64,000 nucleotides of DNA from Aphidius gifuensis (Eukaryota > Arthropoda > Insecta > Hymenoptera > Braconidae). Both the position numbers and the translations under genes were made by a program. Shown one piece after another: positions 39,801 to 51,576 of this stretch (within the stretch, counting starts at the first letter, position 1; every line of letters begins with the position of its first letter). The stretch lies in the NCBI RefSeq assembly GCF_014905175.1, contig NC_057791.1, forward strand, positions 1,612,001 through 1,676,000. Reading direction: 5' to 3'. The notes under the pieces were generated by a model. The model searched no databases, was not told where the DNA came from, and was given only the letters and a program-made list of their open reading frames with translations.

Positions 39801-42800
39801 AAATAAAATATACTTTTTAATTAATAATATTTTTCATTAATACAAAATAATTTTTTAAATAAAGCAAAAATATTCTGATGAATTATTATTCATTGAAAAT
39901 TGATTTATTTTATTTTTATTTATTTTATTTTTCGGTTTTTTTGAGTTAATCGATAAGTGGTCTGACCAAAAACTGATGTATACTACTTGCTTCATTTTTT
40001 TTTCTTAGTTTTTTTTGCTTTTTTTTTTGTTTTATTTAAAAAAAATTGACAACGTAAGGTCGCAGAGGTTAGCCGTCATGGTCTGAGAATTTCAAAGGCG
40101 GAAGCATGACCCCGTCTCACCGTAACTCTTTTTTTTTGAATACCACAAGTCACTTTTCGCGAGTGTGCATTGTGTATGTGTGTGTTTTTTCGAGTGGCGG
40201 TTGTCATCATACATATTCAGTGGTTTTTTACTATCCACGCCAGTCGTATTATATCTTTTAGTTTGTAGAGTATAAGATTTTCCTTCAATCCTCCACTGCA
40301 ATGACATTTAAAAAACACAACAAAAAAATAATTTACACAAAATAAAAGAACCGGAAAATATGAAAAAAAGAATTATAATTTTAGAGAAAAAATCTTTGAG
40401 TTATTCAATTATCTTCAAGACAAGAATAAACATATATAATATTGAAAAATATAGTTTATAAAGAAAATGGAAAAAAATATATATATATTCTTCAGCTAGA
40501 TTAAAATATACAAAGATAAAAATAAATTAAAAAAATTTTTTTTTCTACTTGCGATAGGATGGCTTTGACTTGAGGCAGGTAAAAAAAAATAGAAAACAAA
40601 ATACTTTCCAACGAGAGAAAATGAGTGAATATGTCTCCGAATAAGAGATGGAAAAACACAGAGAGCAAAAGAGATAAAGAATAAAATATGAAATTATAAA
40701 ATGAAAGAAAAAAAAAATTTTTTTTTGTAAATGAAAAAATGATAATAATCGTAAAAGCAAAATGGGAATGCAGCCAAGTGAATAGCCCAACTTATATATT
40801 TTAATTTAAAATTTAAAAAATAATATAACAAATAGCAATTATTTATATTTTTAATTTTCAATATAAAATTTAATTTTTATAAATAAATAATTTTTAAAAA
40901 AATATATACACAAGAGGGGTAGTAAATATTTATATTGCCAATATCTGTGTTGCTCAGAGTTTTTCAATTGAAATTGTTTAAAAAAAAAAAAAAAGAAAAA
41001 CATAATAAAAATTGAAAATAAATAAAAAACAAAATATAAAACGTGAATACTAAAACTATGGCAAAACCCAATCATATTTTCAACAAAGAACTTTGGGCAA
41101 TTGTTTCAACGCTAATACTTTAAGTCTATGTGAATGTTGAAGGTGCACTTTCAAAATTGCCTTAGAAAAGTTTTACGCTTGAAGCAGTTGATACGAGAAT
41201 GCAAAGTTGTTGTTGTTATTATTATTATTATTATCATTATTATTATTATAACCACGTGCATGATAGTATTGCCTTATTTCCATAAGATACTTTTGAATAT
41301 GCCAAAAATTTCAACATGATAATAGAAAATATTTATTTATATTCACACAGTGTTTACAAATATTTATTATTAGGTTAAATATTTTCATAGAGCATTGTTG
41401 TCATTGTTTGTGAATAAATTACTATTAATTATTTAGAAAAAAAAATATATACATAATGAAAATTCAATTTTATAGAATATTTTGTTTATCAAATTTTTTT
41501 TTTTTGGACATTTTAAGTTAATACAAAAGAATATATATTTATTTATGTCGAGAAAATTCAAAATTACAGTTTTATATTGTAAAATTAATTTATTAATTAT
41601 TTTGGGGATTATTTTTAATATCAGGTTTTAAATTTTGATTGTATATTATTGTTATGGAAATTGAAAGCTTATGTCAAGTGGCTGAAAACGTATTTTAAAA
41701 TTCAAATTTTACATGGAAAAAAAAATATAAATTCAACATGAAGAACAAGAGGATTGGACAATCCATAGTTTTCTTAAACAATAAAAATCTTTTAATAATA
41801 TATTAGATATATATATGTGTGTAAATCCACAAGGAAATATATATCTCAACTACTTATATTCAACCAAGCTTTTTCTATGCATTATTTTGTGTGATATATT
41901 AAGTATAAATATATGTGACGTCGAGGAAATCGACTTTCTTCGTTTCGTATTTACATTTTTTATATAGATTTTTTTCTTTTTTTTTTGATTATTTTTTTTT
42001 TAGTTCTATCAACAAAAAAATAAATGTATATTGTATGTTTTTTTTTCAATTTTATTTTTATCATAAAGAAAAAGTGATTTTTAAATTCATTTACAAATGG
42101 AATAATTAAGAGAGTAATTTTTTTTCTTGATGAAAACAATGTTTTAATTTAATAAAATATATATTTGTGTTTATGAAAATTTAAATTTGTAATAAAATTT
42201 AAATTTGAATTCCAGAAATGTTTACCCAACAACAAACGAATGAAATAAATTTTTTTAAATATATTTTTTTTTTTTTAATAAAATAAAGCTGAGGAATTTA
42301 CAAAAGTTAAAAGATTTGCTATTTTTTTATTATTTTTTTCTTTATATCAACGTAAAAATGTCTTCGTATACAAACTTACGATGAAGAAAATTTAAGAATA
42401 TATATATACGTTTTTTTTTTGTAGTGTATTATTGCACAGTCTTGAAATTGAAATATATATTTTTTACAAAGCTTGCACGTTTCTGTGTCAGTGCAAATAT
42501 TTAAAGTTTCAAGCAAGTTTATATACTCCATCTGTAAGAGAATTTTATGATCACAATTTTTTTCTTAAATTCACAATATAAAACTACCACACCCCAAAAA
42601 ACTATTATTTTTCAAGGTTTGATTTTTCAAGCACATGGTGAATCATCACCATTGAGTTGTATAAAACTACCTGTCACTATTTTTTACAATATTATTTTTC
42701 ATATTTTTTATATATAAATATATTTTTTTCAAATTGTAAAATACGTCATGAATATATTTCCATTTCTATTCATCTGAAAAATAAAAAAATCAAATAATTC

Positions 42801-42897
42801 AGATCAATGCATTTTAATATATAATTTTATTCAACACTTGAGTTATTTTTCACAACAAAACAATTTAATTAATTATGATTTAATAATATTTATTTAT
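36855..42897. other. AT-rich non-coding stretch before the P450 cluster
   Basis: Low complexity with a GTT/ATT triplet run at about 41203-41250 that resembles the one at 36780-36805. A less AT-rich patch at 40030-40310 holds a 71-codon minus-strand frame that includes a (CA)n-derived Thr-His run. No gene supported. Confidence 0.5.
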
Positions 42898-43029
42898 ATT
42901 ATTTGTCATGTTATTCGTAACTATGAATTATCGACAAGCATGAAAATGAGTGACTTGGATTTGTATATGAATTTATCAATACGTAATCGCACTGGTTATC
43001 CTGTATCAATAAAAAAATTAAAATCATAA
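42898..43029 (+). pseudogene. P450 relic A: isolated last exon
   Basis: About 130 bases match the last exon of the three P450 copies, reading CHVIRNYELSTSMKMSDL and on to GYPVSIKKLKS and a stop. The match begins in the middle of the exon, so the acceptor and the first 12 or so codons are missing. No heme-loop exon or other P450 exon precedes it in the preceding kilobase. The 3' flank (43040-43180) and the shared upstream block of the cluster (43271-43350) follow it, as they do after a complete copy. This is the tail of a deleted gene copy and is not expected to make protein. Confidence 0.85.
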
Positions 43030-43950
43030 ATATTGTATTTATTTATAAGTAATTATTTTATAACTATGTTGTCTGTTTGTATAAAACAGTAATTAAATTC
43101 GAAAAAAAAAAAATTTATATAAATATATAATTTCTAGAATAACTATTTTATGATTTTATCATGTTTTTTTTTCTTACATTCAACAACTTTTTTGTACCAA
43201 ATATTTTTTCTTGCTTAAGCATACATGTTATTGTACATATAATCAGAAAAAAAGTTAATATTATACTGATATGCTAGTGACCTCTGATTGCATTTTTTTG
43301 CTATTATCCACGAATCAGTTTTTATAATATACCAAAGTCAACCAGACATTTTTTTTACGTATGACAAACAGATATCTATTTTTCAAACAGCACTTTATGT
43401 TGGATTATACAGAATAATTTGAGCATTGATTATTGGTTGAATTGTTGTTGCTTCTTCAACTAATCATGGAGGTAAATATATATTTTTCTATATATATAAT
43501 GATCTTCTTGACATATTTTGCTGCGTATATATTCTATGTTCTATTTGAAATACCTTACATACATCTTTTTAAAATTTTAAATATTTAAATCAACAAATAA
43601 ATGTACAAATTATTTTAAATTTTTATCATCAACAACTTTTTTTTTTATTTTGTACAATTTTAATTAAAAAAAAAAAAATAATTGAAATAAAAAAAATTCA
43701 GTATTAATTAAAAAGTAATTATATCATAATTTTGTCCTCTATTTGTATGAAGTGATAAATAAATTAAAAAAAAAAAAATTTATAAATATGCAATTTCAAA
43801 ATCAACTATTTAAAGATTTTATTATGTTTTATTTTTTCTGCATTCAACTATATTTTTTTTCTTGCTTAAGCATACATGCGTAATTGTACTTGTAATAAAA
43901 AAAAAAAATTAATTTTATACAATACATGTATGTATAAGGACTGAGCTGAT

Positions 43951-44046
43951 ATGCTAGCGACCTTCGATTGCATTTTTTGCTATTATCTACAAATCAGTTT
44001 TTATAATACGCCAAAGTCAACCAGACATTACTGAATATCGTTGACT
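43951..44046 (+). promoter_or_regulatory. Conserved upstream block of P450 copy 1
   Basis: A block of about 95 bases (ATGCTAGCGACC ... CCAAAGTCAACCAGACATTACTGAAT). Similar blocks occur before copy 2 (55649-55744), before copy 3 (58452-58549), before relic B (about 46782-46860) and after relic A (43271-43350). The core TATAATA..CCAAAGTCAACCAGACA is the best preserved part. It probably holds regulatory sites, though simple common descent of the duplicated flank would also explain it. Confidence 0.45.
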
Positions 44047-44066
44047 ATGCAATTAGTTTCTGACCA

Positions 44067-44074
44067 TATAAATA
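44067..44074 (+). promoter_or_regulatory. TATA box of P450 copy 1
   Basis: TATAAATA lies 105 bases before the ATG of copy 1. Equivalent boxes are present at similar distances in copies 2 and 3, inside otherwise variable sequence, which supports a core promoter role. The transcription start would fall about 30 bases downstream, giving a short leader. Confidence 0.6.
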
Positions 44075-44171
44075 AGACTGAGAAAAAATGTTTTCCTAAC
44101 ATTATTTCTTTAAAAGTGAACTAGCTCATTTATAATTTTATTTGATAATATCTTTTAATTTTTTATTAAAC

Positions 44172-46624
44172 ATGTTGAATCAAGGTATTTATTGAATATT
44201 AATAAGTTTAACCATCATTTTATTGTTTTTAATTTAATTTTTAAATTTATTGTTTTTCACACATTCAATTTAATTTTTTTGTTTTAGAATTTTTGATTAT
44301 TTGTATAATCATAGGAATTTTATTGTCATACTGTTTAAAACCATGTTATAAATTTTTTGTTTATCAAAAAACAGTGATTAAATTTTCAAAAAAATTACCA
44401 GGAATTCCAACTTTGCCATTTATTGGAAATTTAACATTTCTTTTAAAAAATAAAAAAAGTAATATTAATTTTTTAAATATTTATCTATATTTGCAATTGT
44501 CACATAATGTGTATTTATAATTTAAATTTTATATTTAGATTTACCAATCGCACTAGAAAAAGTGAGTCGTCAATTGAAAAAAAATTTTGGTATATGGTTT
44601 GGTCCCATTTTCGTAGTGTTTATAGTTGAGCCAGATGATATAGAGGTATGTTTATTTTTTATAAAAGTGTAAACCTTGATTATAGTTAAATAATTGTGAA
44701 AAATAATTTTTGTTTCTAAAGATTATCTTGTCGAGTCCATTAACTGCAGATAAAGAACCAACTATCTATAAAATATTCGCTAAATTTCTGGGTCCAACAA
44801 CTTTACAGTCATCAAAAGGTTTGTAAATACATAAAACTCATCAAGATAATAGTTTTTTATTGTTTTTTACGAAATACAAAAAATCTAAATAATTATAATA
44901 ACGTATCATAACGTAACATACGCGAGTAAATTAATTCCTTTTAATTTGTAAAAAGCAAAATATTATTTAGGATATAGTCGGAATTAATATCTATTCGTTC
45001 TTTTATCAAATTAAAAAGAAAAAAATAATTTAAAATTGAAGAATAATGAAAATATTTATTGAAAATTTTAATTTTTTATTACAGCTGATAAAACATATCG
45101 CAATGATAAAAAATTAATTATGTCAATAATTAATAGTAAATATGTTTTTAAATTCATTGATACATTCAACTATCATGCAAACGTACTTGTTAAAGTACTT
45201 GAAAATAAAGTTGACAAAGGAGAATTTGACGTGTTGAATGATATGTCACATTGTATAGCAGACATAGTATTTGAAACATTATTTGGTATACCAGGTAAAA
45301 ACCAACAAGGCACGATAGACAAATCCGTATTTCATATAGAAAGGTATAAAACCACTGATAAATAAATATAAATCTATTTAAATTTTTTAATAATTATTTT
45401 TTATATTAAAAAAAAAAAAAAAATAGTTTAGCGGAGTTAGGATATCAAAGGGGAATTAATCCATTATTTCATCCTGATTTTTTATTCAAGTTATTTAGCA
45501 AACATTCAAAACAATGGTACCTCGCGAAAACAGAGATAGATTTATTTTTTGAAAATGTAATGTATACTCTATTTTGTATTTAATTTATCATGTATATACT
45601 ATTTTTTAATTGATTAATTGATTGATTGATATTTAATATTTTCAAGTTGTTTGCTGCGAAAACAGAGAGTAATTCAAAACGTGAAGATAATGAAAACAAA
45701 CCTCAATTTAATTTTTCATTATTTGATCAATTATTTAGCAGTGATGAGGCAACACAAAAATGGACTAAGGACGAAATAAAGACGCATTTACTCACATTAT
45801 ATGTTACAGTATATTGAAAAATATAATAATATTAATTGGTAAAATAACAAAATATCCATAATTTTTTATATTATTTTCCTTTTTTTTTAATTCTAGTCAC
45901 ATGACACTGTCCATGGTCTCATATCATTTTCATTATTAATGATTGCAATGCATCAAGAAGTTCAAGATAAAATTCGTGAAGAAGTTAATGAAATTGTTGG
46001 TGATGAATTAATCAATGAAAATGTTTTAAACAATTTAACATATATTGATATGACACTGAAAGAGATAATCCGACTTTTTCCTATAACACCGTTATTAGGA
46101 AGAGTTACAAATGATGATCTAAAACTAAGTAAAATTTTTTTTTAAATTTACCTTTTGTATGTATTTTATATAATTATTAATAATTGCTATTATTTTTTTA
46201 GCTTCATATACACTACCCAAAGGATGCTCTATCGCTTTGTTAGCATTTGGAGTCCAGAGAAATCCAAATTATTGGATTGAACCAGATAAATTTAATCCAG
46301 AACGTTTTACACCTGAAAACTCTAAAAATCGACCAAACTATGCCTACATTCCATTTAGCAGAGGTGTTAGAATGTGTCCAGGTATAAATTATTATTTAAA
46401 AAACAATATAATCATTTTATTTTTAATTATAAATATATATATTTATTATTATATTTTCAGGCTATAAATATGGACTTGCTTGTTTAAAAATTATTATTTG
46501 TCATGTTATTCGTAACTATGAATTATCGACAAGCATGAAAATGAGTGACTTGGATTTGTATATGAATATATCAATACATAATCGAACTGGATATCCTATA
46601 TCAATAAAAAAATTAAAATCATAA
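44172..46624 (+). CDS. Cytochrome P450, CYP4-type, copy 1 of tandem cluster (504 aa, 10 exons)
   Basis: Membrane-anchored heme monooxygenase expected at the endoplasmic reticulum, using NADPH-P450 reductase; substrate unknown. Exons: 44172-44184, 44288-44458, 44539-44645, 44722-44818, 45085-45343, 45427-45556, 45647-45808, 45897-46128, 46202-46381, 46461-46624. All introns are GT..AG and the joined frame is open for 505 codons, normal for the family. The start is the tiny 13-base exon (MLNQ), conserved in all copies. Visible parts: hydrophobic anchor at residues 6-20; proline hinge LPGIPTLPFIGN around 41-52; C-helix YRNDK at 134-138; I-helix SHDTV at 314-318; ExxR at 369-372; NPERF at 422-426; heme loop FSRGVRMCPG at 442-451 with ligand Cys449. 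The PENS..RPNYAYIPFS stretch is typical of CYP4. Odd points: the canonical WxxxR reads YxxxK, and Thr313 replaces the glutamate of EGHDTT. Family assignment is firm; subfamily cannot be named by eye. Confidence 0.93.
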
Positions 46625-46940
46625 ATATTTATTCGAAAGTAATTATTTCATAATCTCGCCATCTGTTTGTACGAAACGATAATTGATTCTAAAAAAAAAA
46701 TATAAATATGTAATTTCTAGAATAACTATTTTATGATTTTATCATGTTTTTTTCTCCTACACTTAACATTGTATTTTGATTGCATTTTTCGCTATTACTC
46801 ACAGATCACTTTTTATAATATACACCAAAGTCAACAGGACAATACTGAATATTGTTAAAATGTTTTTCAACATTATTTTTTTGATAGGAAACCAGCTTAT
46901 TTATAATTTTTTTTATAACATTTTTAATTTTTTCTTAAAC

Positions 46941-47118
46941 ATGTTAAGTCAAGGTATTTATTGAATATTTAAAACAACTTTTTTTTTGCTTATAATCCAA
47001 TGTTCATAAATCATATGTTGCATTGTATATCAGACATAGTATTTGAAACAATATTTGGTATACCAGGTAAAAACTAACAATGCTCTGGAGATAATTCCGT
47101 ATCTCATATAAAAAGTTC
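46941..47118 (+). pseudogene. P450 relic B: first exon plus part of exon 5
   Basis: Starts with the 13-base first exon (ATGTTAAGTCAAG followed by GTATTTATTGAATATT, as in the live copies). After about 60 bases it jumps into sequence matching the second half of exon 5 (CISDIVFETIFGIPGKN), then meets an in-frame TAA where the live copies read QQ. Exons 2-4 and 6-10 are absent. Upstream (46780-46870) it still carries the conserved block found before the complete genes. It is therefore a copy lost by internal deletions, lying directly after copy 1. Confidence 0.85.
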
Positions 47119-47129
47119 ATGAATTATAA

Positions 47130-47421
47130 TGATAAAAAGATAGAAAAATCAAATGGACCAATACATTTTATTTCAAGCGAATAATTGCAATACCGAATTG
47201 GACATTGATTGAAAAAATTAAAAATAAAAAACTTTACAAAGCTGATGGTAAATGGTAAACGATATTAGACAAAAAAGACTGAAGGGAAAATAGTTCTCTC
47301 TATGTTGGATAAAGTTGCTGCGGTAAGTAGAAAAATTCGATTTACCAGTCGCCAAGTGAAGTTTGTGAAGTGGTTGATGAGATTAAGACCCCCATTGCGA
47401 ATTGGAAGAAATAAAACGTAA
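47130..47421 (+). other. Possible fragment of an unrelated gene (unassigned)
   Basis: Directly after relic B the sequence becomes less AT-rich and holds coding-like stretches in different frames. One reads IAIPNWTLIEKIKNKKLY and is then stopped. An open stretch at 47269-47421 contains MLDKVAAVSRKIRFTSRQ, and an overlapping frame gives SPSEVCEVVDEIKTPIANWK. A GTAAGT donor-like site follows GTTGCTGCG. No family is recognised. The frame changes suggest a decayed exon set rather than a working gene, and chance is not excluded. Confidence 0.25.
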
Positions 47422-49728
47422 AAAATTTATATTAAAAATTGAATAATAATAAACTAGTTAAATGAATAAACTAAAAAAAAAAAGTTAAAAGAAAAAAAAA
47501 TAACAATAATAAAACTATAAAAATCTGATATTATAAAAAAAATTAAATAAATTTTTAATGAACTTATAATGAGGATAGTTACAAGAAAAACTAATGCTTA
47601 CGTAATTAAAATTAAATTATTCAGAATAAATGTATTTATGCTTTGTTGCAGAATTTTAATTGTAGTTTTTTTTCAATTTTTTTTTCGTCTATTTAAATGC
47701 TGAGACTAAATAGAATATTTTTTTGAATAAATAATTTATTAAGTGTTATGCTTTAGACACATAATGATCTGCAATAGTCTATAATTATAAATAAAAAAAT
47801 ATTTAAAACAACTGTTGACTCAAGTGTCAATCAATATACAAATATGGAAAATAAAAAAAAAAAAAAATTAATAATACATTTGATGATAAATAAATACTAA
47901 GTAGTTAATATTAGCATAAAAAACTTGTTACATTGAAAAAGATAAACCGGTTTTATTTAATGACGGTTAATTATTTCTTCGAGTCAATAAAACAATAAAT
48001 AAAAAATATAAATCATAAAAAAAGTTAAACAAAAAATTGATCGATTTAATAAAACGAAGATGAAGATTATTAATTTTTAGACTTTTACAATTGTATTGTA
48101 TTGTAAAATTTAATTTACATTTTAATTGACTTAGTTAAAGGAACAAAAAAACCACAACAACTTAAGACCAAAACAAAAGAAAAACATTAAAAGTACGAAC
48201 GAGACAGAAAATTAAAAAAAAAAAAAATATTTTTATAAAAATAATACAAACAAGATAAGGCGCAGTGGGACTTTTACAAATGGAAAATTGTATAAAGAAT
48301 ATCTATATAAATGTAGGAGAAATGAAATAAATAAAAAATAATAATAAAAAAGATAAAAGAAAAAAATTCACAGTGAAAACGGAAAACTTAATTTCTCCCG
48401 TGAGATTTTATACTGGAAAAATATTCTCTATAGTTGTTGTATATTCAAGTACTTTAATTTGCAATTTAAGTAAGGTATACAATATACAAAGACGATTCAA
48501 ATTTAAAATATATATATTCATCACTCAAAAGACTAAAAATAATTTTATATATTTGGAAATTAATGAAAATTAATTGATTAATTTAAAAAAAAATATAAAT
48601 AATGAATTTTATTTAATTAAAATTATCTATTGAGTGTCAATTAAACTTGTAGAATTTTTTAAAAATAATAGTATAACAAAATAAAAATGAAATTTGCAAG
48701 TTGATTTATAAATAATAATATATATGAGATTTGTTTTTTTTTTTTTATATTTATTTATTTCATTTTTCTTGTGCATACATGATTTTTTTTTATATGTAGA
48801 AATGTGACAAATCAATTTCATAAATGTCACAAGCAAGAGTCTAGAATTGCCAACGGAAATGTATGTACTTTACAAGGTATCCGTTAAACGAAGCAAAGAT
48901 ATATTAAAGTAAAAAAAAAAAACCGAGAGCTTGAAAGCTCGACATCGAGTGAGAAAGCCAGAGCAAGAACAAAAAAATAAGACAAGAAAAAAAAAACGAG
49001 ACAAAATGAAATAAGATAATCGTAATCAGTGATTATAAATAAATTATATAATACACGAGCATATAATTTTTTTGATGATAATTTTTGATATAAAAAGCAC
49101 ATCAATTATTTGCAACTAAATAAATTCATGCTAGATATTTCAATGACGGTATAATATTCATAAAAACATTTAGAAAATATCAGTAGATTTTAAAAGTACT
49201 AGTAGATTTCGAAACCATCATCGTTATCATAAATGGAAAATAAAAAAAAAACTCAGGTACTTTGTTTTAAAAATTGATACAACAGTAGTGCACTTGGCTC
49301 GGTATACAAAACTACTTGAAAATATTGTTTAAACCCTTTTGATATTAGTACAACTTGTTGATAAATAAACTAGTTAAATCATCTTCAGTATAATTGCAGC
49401 ATTCCAGCCATATGTTGGTTTGAAAATAGTAATGGGAATTATAAAAATAAAATATAGAACAATGTAAAACAATGCCACAAGAGCTTTACGTTAATAAATT
49501 GAGCAATTAGCATCGTAATATTTATTCTTATTATTTCATGCTAATTATTATCTCAGCTTAAAACTTTACTTTATTTTCTACCTCTATAATATATTATCAA
49601 ATTTTTAAAATCTTTATTTATTTATATATATATTTTTTTTCCACAAAGAATCATTGCTTTTTACTGAAATGTCTAATGGCTACACCCTATTTTTATTTAT
49701 AAAAATAAAAATGATAATATTTATTCTA
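47422..49728. other. Spacer after P450 copy 1
   Basis: A/T and poly-A-rich. No open frame or repeat of note before the MITE. Confidence 0.55.
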
Positions 49729-49730
49729 TA

Positions 49731-50173
49731 CCCAAGTGAAAAAAATATATTTATTGGAAATATAAAATAAATTTAATTTATATTTAAAATATATGTGAAT
49801 TAAATTTAATTAATGTTTTAAAAAATATAAATTTAATTTAATTTACATGTAATTTACACTTAATTCATATGTAATCTATATCGAAAGTAAATGTATTTTC
49901 ATAACATAAAATAAATTTACTTAAAATTTTTTTTTTTCGACATTGCAAAAAAAAAATTTGGATGTACTTCAAATTTAATTTATATTTTCCAAAAATATGA
50001 AATAAATTTACTTTTTGTATAGATATAGATTACATATGAATTAAATATAAATTACATGTAAATTAAATTTAATTTATATTTTTTAAAACATTAATCAAAT
50101 TTAATTCACATATAATTTAAATATAAATTAAATTTATTTTATATTTCCAATAAATATATTTTTTTCACTTGGG
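49731..50173. mobile_element. Palindromic MITE with TA target duplication
   Basis: The 443 bases form a near-complete inverted repeat. The left end CCCAAGTGAAAAAAATATAT and its continuation match the reverse complement of the right end for about 170 bases with few changes; the arms then diverge around a short centre. The ends CCCAAGTG...CACTTGGG are flanked on both sides by TA, the duplication made by Tc1/mariner-type transposases. There is no open reading frame of note, so the element would be non-autonomous. It sits between P450 copy 1 and the secreted-protein gene. Confidence 0.85.
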
Positions 50174-50679
50174 TAGGTTGTTGTCATCCACAGTTTTCAA
50201 TGTGACTGAAATAGTATTTTATTCACACTTCGATTCAATAATAAACCTGTCAATCATTTCATTGTACAATGTGACTAACCTATATATATGATTTTTCTCT
50301 GAATCATATTAATAGTATTAAAAATTTAGGTCATGATTTTTTTATTTAACAAAGAATAAAAAAATATAAAAACGTCGGCCTGTTTACCTACACACACACA
50401 CTCTATATAATCATTGTGTCGTTTTAAAAAAAAAAAACATGATAACGTAAAAGAGACTTGAAAAAAATATAAACATAAAAAAAAAATCTATTGATAAAGA
50501 ATATAAATAAATAATATTTTTAAATTGAGGTGATTATTTAACAATAAAAAAATATGTCGTTAATATTATTTGATCTATTTTTATTATGATTCTTAATTGC
50601 CAAATGCCAAGGTGATTAATTAAATCAAGGTTATTTATTGATTTTTATTTTTATTGAAAACTTTAGTCAACAAGTGTTT

Positions 50680-51509
50680 TTAAACATTATAAGTATAATT
50701 GGAATTATAGGAAGATTGTTGTTCTGATTCATTGATGACAATAGTCATACCATTATTAAATGTAAAATCATTATGAAATTTTAAACACTCATCCATTTGT
50801 CTTGTGACGTTGATTTTTTTTTGAAAACTTTTTAAACATTCATTACATGAATAAGTCATTTCATCTGTCAATCGAACACCAAGTTTCATTAATTCATCAT
50901 TACTTTGTGGACGTGTCAATAGATATCTAGTTAATGATTTAAGATTCAGTGACATACAAGCTGTACTTGAATTATTTTTCATATGACTTGCACAATCAGT
51001 CATTGTTTGATTATAAATATTATTAAGTGCCTTTGCAAGCTAAAAAAAAAATAAATAATAATCAAGATAAAAATTATTATAAAGCCCTTAATTATAGATT
51101 GTTAGATAGTAATTACCTTACGCCTTGATAAAACACTTGTCTCCATGGTAATTAAATTAGAATTAAAAAATTCTATAATTTCTAATTTTTTAACATCATA
51201 AGTGTAAGTTATGTCCTTGCTCATTTTGTTTATACAACTATCAAATACAGCAGGTTCATGGTTAATACTTTTATTTATAATATTGACAACCCAGTTATTC
51301 AATTGATCAAATGCCTCGTTCATAGTATCTTCCAATGTTTCAAGACTTTCAATTCGTAATTCAACTAAATTTTGACTTACATTAACAAGAATATTATGCG
51401 AATTTTTAAATGTTGTATGTAATCTATGATTTCCAAATATTTTTAATTCACTTTCTTGAAAAATAAGCAGTGCAAATGACAAGAAATAAATAACAATAAT
51501 ATTTTTCAT
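50680..51509 (-). CDS. Secreted protein of unknown function, 250 aa, two exons
   Basis: Minus strand, exon 1 51509-51117 and exon 2 51039-50680, joined in phase 0 across a 77-base GT..AG intron (donor AAG/GTAATT, acceptor preceded by a T run). The protein starts with an evident signal peptide (MKNIIVIYFLSFALLIFQES), so it should enter the secretory pathway. The mature part has no membrane segment, about six cysteines (one in exon 1, the rest clustered in exon 2, including SCNEC), and several N-glycosylation sites (NVS, NKS, NQT, NNS, NVT, NES). Much of exon 1 looks helical and charged. A minus-strand TATAAAC lies about 60 bases upstream, and AATAAA signals lie within about 30 bases past the stop. 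I do not recognise the family; a distant TsetseEP/DUF725-like insect secreted protein is a guess only. It lies alone between P450 copies 1 and 2. Confidence 0.8.
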
Positions 51510-51563
51510 ATTTAAATTGTTGGTTTGGTTTTAAAATATATTTAAAAAGAAATTAGTAATTAA

Positions 51564-51576
51564 TGTTTATAAATAT
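51564..51576 (-). promoter_or_regulatory. TATA-like box of the secreted-protein gene
   Basis: On the minus strand AATATTTATAAAC precedes the ATG at 51509 by about 60 bases. This is a reasonable distance for a core promoter with a leader of some 30 bases. In such AT-rich DNA the match alone is weak evidence. Confidence 0.35.

Larger units (their letters stand above)
43498..44171 (+). repeat. Duplicated 5' flank of copies 1 and 2 (first member)
   Basis: From about 43498 this flank runs in near-identity with 55196-55860, up to the ATG of the two genes. Before that point the sequences are unrelated, which marks the left breakpoint of the segmental duplication. Inside it, 43709-43850 resembles the 3' flank of a P450 gene (compare 43042-43180), so the duplicated unit itself contains the scar of an older lost copy. 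Confidence 0.8.

Noticed and set aside
40040..40140. Possible Pol III-type RNA gene before a T run
   Set aside because: No tRNA A and B boxes, and no cloverleaf or known small RNA fold could be drawn on either strand.
40092..40307. 71-codon minus-strand frame
   Set aside because: Contains a Thr-His run from a (CA)n repeat and a Lys run from poly-A; no signals or family resemblance.
45120..45365. Treating each P450 open frame as a separate small gene
   Set aside because: All frames join through GT..AG introns into one uninterrupted P450 of about 500 residues per copy.
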